Shown in pieces: positions 1-6,540 of a stretch of DNA of 8,089 nucleotides (position 1 is its first letter; the number at the start of each line of letters is the position of its first letter). The notes under the pieces were generated by a model. It ran no database searches. It saw nothing but the letters and a program-made list of their open reading frames with translations, and had not been told where the DNA came from. This DNA is from Sphingobacteriia bacterium (GTDB lineage: Bacteria > Bacteroidota > Bacteroidia > UBA7662), in NCBI GenBank assembly GCA_009926245.1, contig RFPG01000045.1, positions 1 to 8,089 on the forward strand, read 5' to 3'. The position numbers and the translations under genes were made by a program.

Positions 1-1480
1 CCGGCATAATCCCCAACGTCAGACGAAACCTCGGCGTTGCTTGGTTTTCTGTATTCTGGGTTTTGACAAAAGTCAATCGACCGTGATCCGGCAAGGCATG
101 GACGATTCGTATCATGTATTCTAACACAAACTGCATTCCCTGATAGTTCAACAAATGAGCATCATCGCTTGGTTTGTGATAATCTTCGTGGGTTCCTGTA
201 AAAAAGTGCAAAACAGGAACATTCTGTAGGTAAAAGGATTGGTGGTCCGAGGAACCTGTTCCCGCCGGGCTGCTTTTGATTCGGAGCGGTCCCGCCAAGG
301 AATCCACCAAAGCCGACCATTCCATGGCCGTCCCGGTCCCGTGGACCCCCAATTGCTTCGTGGAATCCAGCAGGCGTCCAATCATATCCATGTTGAACAT
401 GGCCACCACCGAATCCAAAGGCAACCAGGGATTCCTAACAAAATAAGCCGAACCCAACAAACCCAATTCTTCTCCAGAAAACGCCAAGAAAAGAAAATTA
501 AAACGACGATCTCGATGCTGGGACCAATACTTGGCCAACTCCAAAAGGCCAGCCGTCCCGGAGGCATTGTCATCGGCCCCGTTATGAATTTGAGGCTCGC
601 CACGGTGCCGCGAGCTCCCGTACTCACCGTAACCCAAATGATCGTAATGCGCTCCCAAAACCAAGGTGCGATTTGCTCCGTTATCCAAATAAGCCGCAAC
701 ATTGTTGGCCACAACCCGAGTCGCAAGAACCCCGGCCTTGACTTGAACACGTTCATTTTGGTCCATAAAACCAAGAGGCAAGGCCGCAACCCCAGCAGGC
801 GTCAGGCTTAGTACAGGAAGAGTCGTAGCCCTCGTACGACGATCAAAGGTCGTATCCGGCCAAACTTCATCGGGTGAGCCAGGATACAAGACCACCGCAA
901 CCGCTCCATAGCGCTCGGCCAAAGCCAATTTGCGGGCCAAATTCACATGCCCACCCCAGGGACCGTGGGGGTTGGAACCGGCCGGGCCCTGCCAACGGAT
1001 CCACCAGACCCTGCCACGCAGGGCGGCGGTATCCTTCAAATCGTTATGGCCCAGGGTATCGGCCTCAATCCCATACCCGGCATTTACACTACGAGCGTTG
1101 GCGCTCCCCCCTGAACTCCCCGGTAGAACCACAAAATGCTCACCGTAACGAAGGGAACGGCGACCCACCCGCAACGTGGATTTGGTATCCGCGACTTGAC
1201 GAACCGTGATTCCAAACGATTGAAACCACGACCCCGAATCACCGGCCGGTCGTAGGCCCATGGTGTTCAACTTTTCCACCAAATAAGAAGCCGCTAACCT
1301 CTCCGATGGAGAACCTGTTTGTCGACCCTGAAGGCTATCATGCGCCAAAAAACCCACATGACTACGCAAGGCGGCCTGCATATCACCCGTCGATTGTTGG
1401 GCCTGAGCCAGACTCAGTCCGGCCAAAACCACCGCGACAACCCCTCGAATTTTTTTACAAAAAACCTTTAGATTTTTCAT
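1..1480 (-). CDS. Exported M28-family zinc aminopeptidase with PA domain (3' end beyond window)
   Basis: The frame is open from the ATG at 1480 to the left edge (493 codons read), so the stop lies outside. Residues 1-27 form a signal peptide: basic start, hydrophobic VVAVVLAGLSLA, and an AQA cleavage site before QQ. The protein should act in the periplasm or outside the cell. Residues about 95-235 look like a PA insert. The M28 catalytic domain follows with the full two-zinc set: H278 in AHYDH, bridging D303 in NGADDNASG, catalytic E337 and ligand E338 in SGEELG, D365 in NMDMIG, and H435 in YHKPSDD. Ligand roles are assigned from the family. The visible end, RFRLTLGIMP, resembles the linker into a C-terminal PDZ domain in Bacteroidota members; that is inference because the sequence stops there. 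The gene starts 3 nt after the S41 stop, so translational coupling is likely. Substrate is unknown; peptides are expected. Confidence 0.93.
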   Translation of the reverse strand, partial: MKNLKVFCKKIRGVVAVVLAGLSLAQAQQSTGDMQAALRSHVGFLAHDSLQGRQTGSPSERLAASYLVEKLNTMGLRPAGDSGSWFQSFGITVRQVADTKSTLRVGRRSLRYGEHFVVLPGSSGGSANARSVNAGYGIEADTLGHNDLKDTAALRGRVWWIRWQGPAGSNPHGPWGGHVNLARKLALAERYGAVAVVLYPGSPDEVWPDTTFDRRTRATTLPVLSLTPAGVAALPLGFMDQNERVQVKAGVLATRVVANNVAAYLDNGANRTLVLGAHYDHLGYGEYGSSRHRGEPQIHNGADDNASGTAGLLELAKYWSQHRDRRFNFLFLAFSGEELGLLGSAYFVRNPWLPLDSVVAMFNMDMIGRLLDSTKQLGVHGTGTAMEWSALVDSLAGPLRIKSSPAGTGSSDHQSFYLQNVPVLHFFTGTHEDYHKPSDDAHLLNYQGMQFVLEYMIRIVHALPDHGRLTFVKTQNTENQATPRFRLTLGIMP

Positions 1481-1483
1481 CCA

Positions 1484-3877
1484 CTAAAAATTAGAATAAC
1501 AAGAACGATTCATCCAACCCAAAACCAAAACCAAAAAAACCAACAAAGCCCAACGCAAACGGCGTTGCCCAAGTTCGGAAGAGGACATAGACTCGGCCAA
1601 GGCAATGCCAGGGATCAGGCCCAAGAGGGTCCCCAAGGCACATGGCATCAAAAATGCGGGGATCAAGCGACCCACCATGACCCATTCTCGACGGTTTCCT
1701 TCCAAAGGAATGGTCAAGTCCGATGGAATCATGGCATAATAGAGCGTTGAAGCCCCCGCCATCAAGGCGATGGAACCCATGCTCAATGCATTGATGGCCC
1801 CTTGGTCTCGGTAACCCCATCGTTGCAGAACGGGAACCATGATGGCTCCTCCGCCAAGGCCCGACAAGGCCGAAAAAACGCCGGCAACAGCACCCAAACC
1901 GGGCAAAGAGAGCTTCGATAAAGCGCGCTTCGGATAGGGAGTTCCGGACCGGCTTTCGGACCAAAGTCGATGAGCATTGCGCAACAAAACCAAGCCCAAC
2001 ATCAACCCAAAAACCCAGCGAAAACCGGCAGGCTGATACCATTCTCCTTGACGCACTAGATGGGCCATGCTAACCGCGGTAAGGGCGGAAGGTAAACCTA
2101 AAACAAACCCATCCCAACCCGTCTTGACGCCTTTGCGCAGCCACAGTCCCCAACCCAAAACACCAGTAAGCAGGGTGAGGGCCAACGAATTTGACAAAAC
2201 CAATTCAACCAAGGTGGAACGCAGGCGACCCTTCTGATAATAATACCGACCCACGATTTCCTGCTTGAGGTAATCCGAGATTTCGGTACGGTGCTTTTGC
2301 AAATCCCTGGATTTGTCGTGGTGCTTGCGCGCTACCAAGGCGTTGTACTCGTCTTGAACTGCGTCAAAGTATTTTTCACGGATCGCCTTTTCTTTGAAAT
2401 CCTGCAGGGAACGATCGGATTCCGTGGTGTAGGAAAGGTCTTTGCCCTGCAAATAATCTTCGAAGGCACGATACAAACTATCGCTAACAACAAATTGTTC
2501 CGGCTCGGGCAGCGTCGAAAAACGCGAACGATAATAGGTCGCAAAATCAAATAAATAACGCTTGTTGACCAAAGTTACCAGAATATTACTAGCGGTATCG
2601 GTAGCCAGCGCCACGTCCGGGGTCACCCCTCCCGCATCATAAACAACGCGACCGGCGGCCGTTTTGAATTCGCGGCGCAGAGAGTCTGCAACCCGGCGGT
2701 TCTTGATGCCTGGATCCTTGTCACTGTATTCGATCGCTTGGATACAACGCCCACTGGGGATATAATACTTGGCGGTGGTTACCTTGACCTGGGTATTGTA
2801 GGTCAAAGGCCGCACGGTTTGAACAAGGCCTTTGCCAAAGGTTTTTTGACCCACAACCAGCGCCCGATCGTAGTCTTGAAGAACCCCCGATACAATTTCG
2901 GAGGCCGAGGCCGAAGTACCATCCACCAGCACCACGACCGGCATTTCGGCGTCCACCGGGTCGTTGGTTGTCTGATAAGATTTGTCCCATTCCTTCACCT
3001 TGCCTCGAGTATCGACCACCTTGGAACCCCTTGGAATAAAAAATCCACTAATCCTCACCGCCTCATCCAACGAACCACCGGGATTGCCACGCAAATCCAA
3101 TACCATGGATTTCATGCCTCGAGTTTTGAGCTCGTACATGGCTTTTTGGATTTCATTGCCGGCATCCACCCTGAAAGCGCTGAGGTTGATATAACCAACC
3201 TGTTCATTGAGCATGCCGGAATAGGTCACCGAAGTTACTTTGACCTCTTCTCGTAACAATACTTTTTCGATAGGCTTGGGAACACCCATCCGTGCAATCA
3301 GGACTTTGACTTCGGTCTTGGGTTGACCTTTGAGGAGTTTGGAAACCTCGTCGGTGTTTAGACCCAGGACATCCTCCCCGTTGATTTTGAGTAATTGATC
3401 TCCGGCCCTTAAATCGGCTTTTTGGGCTGGAAATCCTTCGTAGGGATCGGCAATCACCACCGTATCCCCCACCTTGGCAATCAAGGCTCCGATACCACCG
3501 TACTGTCCGGTGGTCATGATTTTGAAATTTTCGACATCCGATTCGGCAATAAAATCGGTGTAGGGATCCAGGCTTTTGAGCATGGCATCGATGCCGGTTT
3601 TCATCAGCTTGCCGGCATCCACATCGTCCACGTAATACATGTTGATCTCCCGGAAGAGGGTGGCAAAAATCTCAATATGCTTTGAAATCTCGAAGTAATT
3701 GTTGGTCAGAGCCCAGCTGGAGGTGGCCAGGACCATCACCAGCGCCAGGTGGCGAATTCGGCGTGAGACCGGCAATGCGCGGAATCGTTGGGCGGAGAAC
3801 AGGGACCGTAGGGAGGAATAGAGGCGCATGGGTGGAGGGGACGAATCTTCAAATTTAGGGAACGGGGTCGTGGCCAT
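1484..3877 (-). CDS. S41 carboxyl-terminal processing protease fused to a TauE/SafE-like membrane domain
   Basis: A 797-residue protein. An N-terminal membrane segment (residues 43-57) probably anchors the protease in the periplasm. A PDZ domain (about 120-205) and the S41 core (about 210-425) follow. The catalytic pair is S324 in SASASE and K349 in KTFGKG, 25 residues apart as in E. coli Prc/Tsp. The helical C-terminal part ends in [13 protein letters not shown] (538-550), which in related Bacteroidota proteins lies near the end. Here the frame continues through about seven hydrophobic segments (562-790) containing a glycine-rich [12 protein letters not shown] motif (673-684) typical of TauE/SafE transporters. 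The fusion is in frame and no internal stop separates the parts. The ATG at 3877 overlaps yidD by 23 nt. The ATG at 3829 (M17) leaves a 25-nt gap and drops a Pro-rich, non-conserved-looking leader, so it may be the true start. The protease role is secure; the role of the fused domain is unknown. Confidence 0.93.
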   Translation of the reverse strand: MATTPFPKFEDSSPPPMRLYSSLRSLFSAQRFRALPVSRRIRHLALVMVLATSSWALTNNYFEISKHIEIFATLFREINMYYVDDVDAGKLMKTGIDAMLKSLDPYTDFIAESDVENFKIMTTGQYGGIGALIAKVGDTVVIADPYEGFPAQKADLRAGDQLLKINGEDVLGLNTDEVSKLLKGQPKTEVKVLIARMGVPKPIEKVLLREEVKVTSVTYSGMLNEQVGYINLSAFRVDAGNEIQKAMYELKTRGMKSMVLDLRGNPGGSLDEAVRISGFFIPRGSKVVDTRGKVKEWDKSYQTTNDPVDAEMPVVVLVDGTSASASEIVSGVLQDYDRALVVGQKTFGKGLVQTVRPLTYNTQVKVTTAKYYIPSGRCIQAIEYSDKDPGIKNRRVADSLRREFKTAAGRVVYDAGGVTPDVALATDTASNILVTLVNKRYLFDFATYYRSRFSTLPEPEQFVVSDSLYRAFEDYLQGKDLSYTTESDRSLQDFKEKAIREKYFDAVQDEYNALVARKHHDKSRDLQKHRTEISDYLKQEIVGRYYYQKGRLRSTLVELVLSNSLALTLLTGVLGWGLWLRKGVKTGWDGFVLGLPSALTAVSMAHLVRQGEWYQPAGFRWVFGLMLGLVLLRNAHRLWSESRSGTPYPKRALSKLSLPGLGAVAGVFSALSGLGGGAIMVPVLQRWGYRDQGAINALSMGSIALMAGASTLYYAMIPSDLTIPLEGNRREWVMVGRLIPAFLMPCALGTLLGLIPGIALAESMSSSELGQRRLRWALLVFLVLVLGWMNRSCYSNF

Positions 3878-4064
3878 GACCGCCCCATGGATGGCAACGC
3901 AAAATTCTTTTGGCCGCCAAAAAGCTTCCCTTCCAAGCCCCGTACCGGGTCAAGGCCTCCACCGCATAGTGGGAACAAGTGGGGCTGTAGCGGCATGAAG
4001 GAGGAAGATGAGGGGAAATCATCCCTTGGTAGACACGGACCAAGAAAATCAAGAGGGCCTTCAT
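3855..4064 (-). CDS. yidD: YidD, membrane protein insertion efficiency factor
   Basis: A 69-residue protein of normal family length. YidD is a small membrane-associated protein that assists YidC-dependent insertion of inner-membrane proteins. The sequence starts [20 protein letters not shown], an amphipathic/hydrophobic segment. It then carries the family core [15 protein letters not shown] (24-38), with both conserved cysteines, then GAWKG, then KRILRCHPW, and ends in DPVP as family members do. The ATG at 4064 shares four bases (ATGA) with the rnpA stop, which fixes the start and implies coupled translation. The last 23 nt overlap the upstream-most possible start of the S41 gene. Position directly after rnpA is the usual arrangement across bacteria, but yidC itself does not follow here; an S41 protease does. 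Confidence 0.96.
   Translation of the reverse strand: MKALLIFLVRVYQGMISPHLPPSCRYSPTCSHYAVEALTRYGAWKGSFLAAKRILRCHPWGGHGHDPVP
4061..4064 (-). other. ATGA start-stop overlap coupling rnpA to yidD
   Basis: On the minus strand the bases ATGA serve as the yidD start (ATG, 4064-4062) and the rnpA stop (TGA, 4063-4061). This arrangement normally lets terminating ribosomes re-initiate on the next gene. It is the clearest sign that these genes are one transcript, and it decides the yidD start. Confidence 0.9.
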
Positions 4065-4444
4065 AGATCCTGCACCGAGGGAGGTTTTGTCAAGGGATTC
4101 TGCCGTGCCCACCGCTGCATGGCCTTGATGAGGCCAGCGGAGATGCGATCGTAATCCAAGATTTCGTTGGTGGAATAGACCAATACCAGAGAACCTCCGG
4201 AACCCTGCGTTTCCCAAGTCATCCGATGCAGACGGTAAGCCTCGCGCATTCGGCGACGCAATAGATTTCGGTCAACAGCTTTTTTGAAGCGTCTTTTGGG
4301 GACCGAGAAACCAATGTTCAACGGCTGGGATCCGGGGAGATACCGAACCTGGAAGGGAAATTCAAAGAAATGGGAGCCCTGCTCAAAGACACGATCAAAA
4401 GAACCAAAGCCCCTCAGGCGGGGTGGCATGCTCCGAACGAGCAT
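4061..4444 (-). CDS. rnpA: Ribonuclease P protein component
   Basis: A 127-residue basic protein that binds the catalytic RNase P RNA and helps it mature tRNA 5' ends in the cytoplasm. The family fingerprint is complete: FEFPFQVRY (27-35), [16 protein letters not shown] (45-60) and the continuing RNR box [12 protein letters not shown] (61-72). An ATG at 4429 (M6) is also possible. I prefer 4444 because it lies 11 nt after the rpmH stop and its N-terminus has the length I expect for Bacteroidota RnpA. The C-terminal tail ([11 protein letters not shown]) is not conserved-looking. Directly downstream of rpmH, as in most bacteria. Confidence 0.97.
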   Translation of the reverse strand: MLVRSMPPRLRGFGSFDRVFEQGSHFFEFPFQVRYLPGSQPLNIGFSVPKRRFKKAVDRNLLRRRMREAYRLHRMTWETQGSGGSLVLVYSTNEILDYDRISAGLIKAMQRWARQNPLTKPPSVQDL

Positions 4445-4455
4445 CCCGGACGTGG

Positions 4456-4614
4456 TTAGGACTTGTGTCGACGCTCGTCCGATACCGAGAGCTTCTTGCG
4501 ACCCTTGGCCCGACGACGGGCCAATACGGCACGACCGTTGGCCGTCTCCATGCGGGAACGGAAACCGTGTTTGTTACGACGCTTGCGATTGGAGGGCTGA
4601 AAAGTGCGTTTCAT
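4456..4614 (-). CDS. rpmH: 50S ribosomal protein L34
   Basis: A 52-residue, very basic protein of the large ribosomal subunit. It reads [20 protein letters not shown], then [20 protein letters not shown] and [11 protein letters not shown] before TAA. The first half is the near-invariant L34 sequence, and the SVSDE..RHK tail is of Bacteroidota type. L34 proteins of many other phyla are shorter (about 44-46 residues) and lack this tail. First gene of the leftward operon, with a consensus Bacteroidota promoter about 25 bp upstream and a leader of roughly 20 nt that has no clear Shine-Dalgarno sequence. Confidence 0.98.
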   Translation of the reverse strand: MKRTFQPSNRKRRNKHGFRSRMETANGRAVLARRRAKGRKKLSVSDERRHKS

Positions 4615-4639
4615 GGCGTATTTCTATAACGAAGGGTCG

Positions 4640-4669
4640 CAAAGATAAGCCTTTTGGGCTCCCATTCAA
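4640..4669 (-). promoter_or_regulatory. Bacteroidota-type promoter for the rpmH operon
   Basis: On the minus strand TATCTTTG (4647-4640) is a perfect match to the Bacteroidota -7 consensus TAnnTTTG. It is preceded by TTG (4669-4667) with a 19-bp spacer, suitable for the -33 element. Transcription would start near 4634, giving a leader of about 20 nt before the rpmH ATG at 4614. The position in the only intergenic gap supports the call. The start site itself is inferred. Confidence 0.75.
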
Positions 4670-4687
4670 CCCTTGACCCTACCTTTG
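4653..4687 (+). promoter_or_regulatory. Candidate promoter for the M61 peptidase gene, overlapping the rpmH promoter
   Basis: TACCTTTG at 4680-4687 matches TAnnTTTG perfectly. The nearest -33-like TTTG is at 4653-4656, giving a 23-bp spacer, longer than at the rpmH promoter. Only six bases separate the -7 element from the ATG at 4694, so the transcript would begin at or within a base or two of the start codon. The -33 part lies inside the spacer of the divergent rpmH promoter, so both could not easily be occupied at once. An 8-mer with four fixed TTTG bases can occur by chance, hence moderate confidence. Confidence 0.5.
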
Positions 4688-4693
4688 TTGACC

Positions 4694-6538
4694 ATGAATC
4701 AACCCCAACAACCCGAAGCGATTTACACCGTTGGCCTGGACCCTGAACGGCCCCGGCACCTGCTTGTGGAGGTTCAATGGCACGTTCAAGGCGCCGAAAC
4801 CCGGTTTCGACTCCCCCAATGGAGGCCGGGACGTTACGAGCAAAGCCTCTTTGTCAGGAATTTGGTGGGCCTGACAGCCCAAAACGAGAACGGCGAACCC
4901 CTACCCGTTATCAAAACCGAAGCCTCCGAGTGGCTGGTTCGCCACCCCGGGTCCACCACCTTGCGGTTAAGCTACCGATATTTTGCCAATCAACCCGACG
5001 CCGGAGCCTGTTGGGCCGATCCCGAATGGATGTACGTCAACCCCGTGCATTGCCTGATGTACCGCGAGGATTCGATGGGGCAGCCATGTCGATTGCACGT
5101 CCGCACCGAAGGGATGTCAACCACGGCGGGCCCCATCATCATTGCCACTTCCCTCCAAGGATCTGCCGAGCAAGGTTTGATCGCCAGCGATTACCACGAA
5201 TTGGTGGACAGTCCCTGGATGGCTTCCGGCCAACTACAGCGATTGGATTGGGTCAGCGAAGGGGTGGCATTTGTGTTATGGATGCACGGGGTCCCGGCAC
5301 CCGATGAAGCGATGCAGGCCCAAATTTGTCGTCAATGGGAGGCCATGGCCAGCGTCCAAATCCAAACCCTGGGCCGCTTTCCACAAGACGAATTCCACTT
5401 CATGCTGGTCGGCCTACCCTATGCCTTTTATCACGGCGTGGAACACCGACGCTGCACGGTTCTCGCCCTGGGACCCGCCTCCGAGATATGGAAACATTTG
5501 TACCGAGAATTGCTGGGTGTTGCATCCCACGAATTATTTCATGCGTGGAATGTGAAGTCTTTTCGCCCCAAGGGCATGGAATCCTATCGATACGAGGGTT
5601 GGATGTACAGTGAATTGGGCTATGTGTACGAAGGGTTTACGACCTATTACGGGGACCTCTTCTTGGTCCGTAGCGGTTGTTTACTTCCGGATGAATACCT
5701 GGAAGAAGTCAACGCCTACCTCCTAAGGCACAGCGAGAACTACGGGCGTTACAACCACGGCCTGCGAGAATCCAGCATCGACACGTGGGTCGATGGATAC
5801 TCCCAAAGCCAATCCGCGCCCCATCGACGAGTCTCCATCTATGCCGAAGGCATGTTACAGGCCCTGCACTTGGATTTGGTGATCCGTTCCAGCACCCGAG
5901 ACCACGCGTCCCCTGCCTCTCTGGATGACCTGATTCGTTACCTATGGAATCGTTTTGAACAAAGCCCCGAAACCCCGGGTTATACCCAAGAAACCTTGAC
6001 CCTTTGGTTGGATGAAAATGTCATTGTGCCTTCGACTTACAAAAATTGGTCGGATTATTTTCGAATCCATTACGAACAACCCAACAGTATCGAAGAATCC
6101 TTGCGATCCATCCTGCCTCTTTTCGGATGTCGTTTAACGACTTCTCCCAACGAAGACCGCGTCAAGCACTTACTAGGACTTCAAATGAATTGGAATCAGG
6201 CCGAACCCAAGGTCGAACACTGCGTACCCGGATCTCCAGCCGCCTTGGCTGGATTGGGACCCGGGGATCGATGGTTATCCTGGGAAATCCAGCACGAATC
6301 CAAGGAACAGGGGCTATCGACTTCGAACCCATCGAGGGATACGGATTATATGCGTAAAGAGCTAACGTTCAATGATACCATACGCATACATTGGGTAACA
6401 ATGGTAGGCCAAGAACGACATGGAATTATGCGTCCCCACCCGGCCATTCGCTACTACGACCAACACAAAATCGAACAAGACCCCCATGCAGGACCCAACG
6501 AACTTAGAGCTCGAAAGCAGTGGCTAGGAATCGAGTAG
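4694..6538 (+). CDS. M61-family (glycyl aminopeptidase-like) zinc metallopeptidase with PDZ domain
   Basis: A 614-residue protein of normal M61 length. The N-terminal 170 residues are the beta-rich family domain. The gluzincin site is complete: H279-E280-L-F-H283 in SHELFHAWNVKSFRP, with the third ligand E313 in YEGFTTYYGDLFLVRSG, 30 residues further on. A PDZ-like region begins near residue 492 and includes PGSPAALAGLGPGDRWLSW (512-530). Family members remove N-terminal residues, with a glycine preference in the type enzyme; the substrate here is unknown. There is no signal peptide, so it is probably cytoplasmic, unlike the two peptidases on the other strand. The ATG at 4694 is chosen over an in-frame TTG at 4673, which would put the candidate promoter inside the coding region. 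It is divergent from rpmH and convergent with rho, its TAG ending 2 bp from the rho stop. Confidence 0.92.
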   Translation: MNQPQQPEAIYTVGLDPERPRHLLVEVQWHVQGAETRFRLPQWRPGRYEQSLFVRNLVGLTAQNENGEPLPVIKTEASEWLVRHPGSTTLRLSYRYFANQPDAGACWADPEWMYVNPVHCLMYREDSMGQPCRLHVRTEGMSTTAGPIIIATSLQGSAEQGLIASDYHELVDSPWMASGQLQRLDWVSEGVAFVLWMHGVPAPDEAMQAQICRQWEAMASVQIQTLGRFPQDEFHFMLVGLPYAFYHGVEHRRCTVLALGPASEIWKHLYRELLGVASHELFHAWNVKSFRPKGMESYRYEGWMYSELGYVYEGFTTYYGDLFLVRSGCLLPDEYLEEVNAYLLRHSENYGRYNHGLRESSIDTWVDGYSQSQSAPHRRVSIYAEGMLQALHLDLVIRSSTRDHASPASLDDLIRYLWNRFEQSPETPGYTQETLTLWLDENVIVPSTYKNWSDYFRIHYEQPNSIEESLRSILPLFGCRLTTSPNEDRVKHLLGLQMNWNQAEPKVEHCVPGSPAALAGLGPGDRWLSWEIQHESKEQGLSTSNPSRDTDYMRKELTFNDTIRIHWVTMVGQERHGIMRPHPAIRYYDQHKIEQDPHAGPNELRARKQWLGIE

Positions 6539-6540
6539 GT

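Noticed and set aside
239..811. A 190-codon plus-strand frame and a 135-codon minus-strand frame (382-789)
   Set aside because: Both are shadows of the M28 gene, whose true frame is open across the region with all zinc ligands in place.
1484..1500. TAATTTTT-like sequence before the M28 start as an internal promoter
   Set aside because: It mismatches TAnnTTTG at the last base, lies in the end of the S41 gene, and T-rich matches are common here.
1491..2042. A 183-codon minus-strand frame overlapping the TauE/SafE-like part of the S41 gene
   Set aside because: It is an alternative frame of the same strand, rich in Arg/Gly/Phe/Cys with no recognisable motif, while the main frame shows clean membrane segments and a family motif.
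4648..4660. Small inverted repeat AGCC-TTTTG-GGCT in the divergent promoter region
   Set aside because: A 4-bp stem is expected by chance and is too short to call a terminator or operator, though it sits in the promoter overlap.
4673..4693. Upstream in-frame TTG start for the M61 gene
   Set aside because: Rare start codon with no ribosome-binding site, adds seven unremarkable residues, and would place the TACCTTTG promoter element inside the coding sequence.
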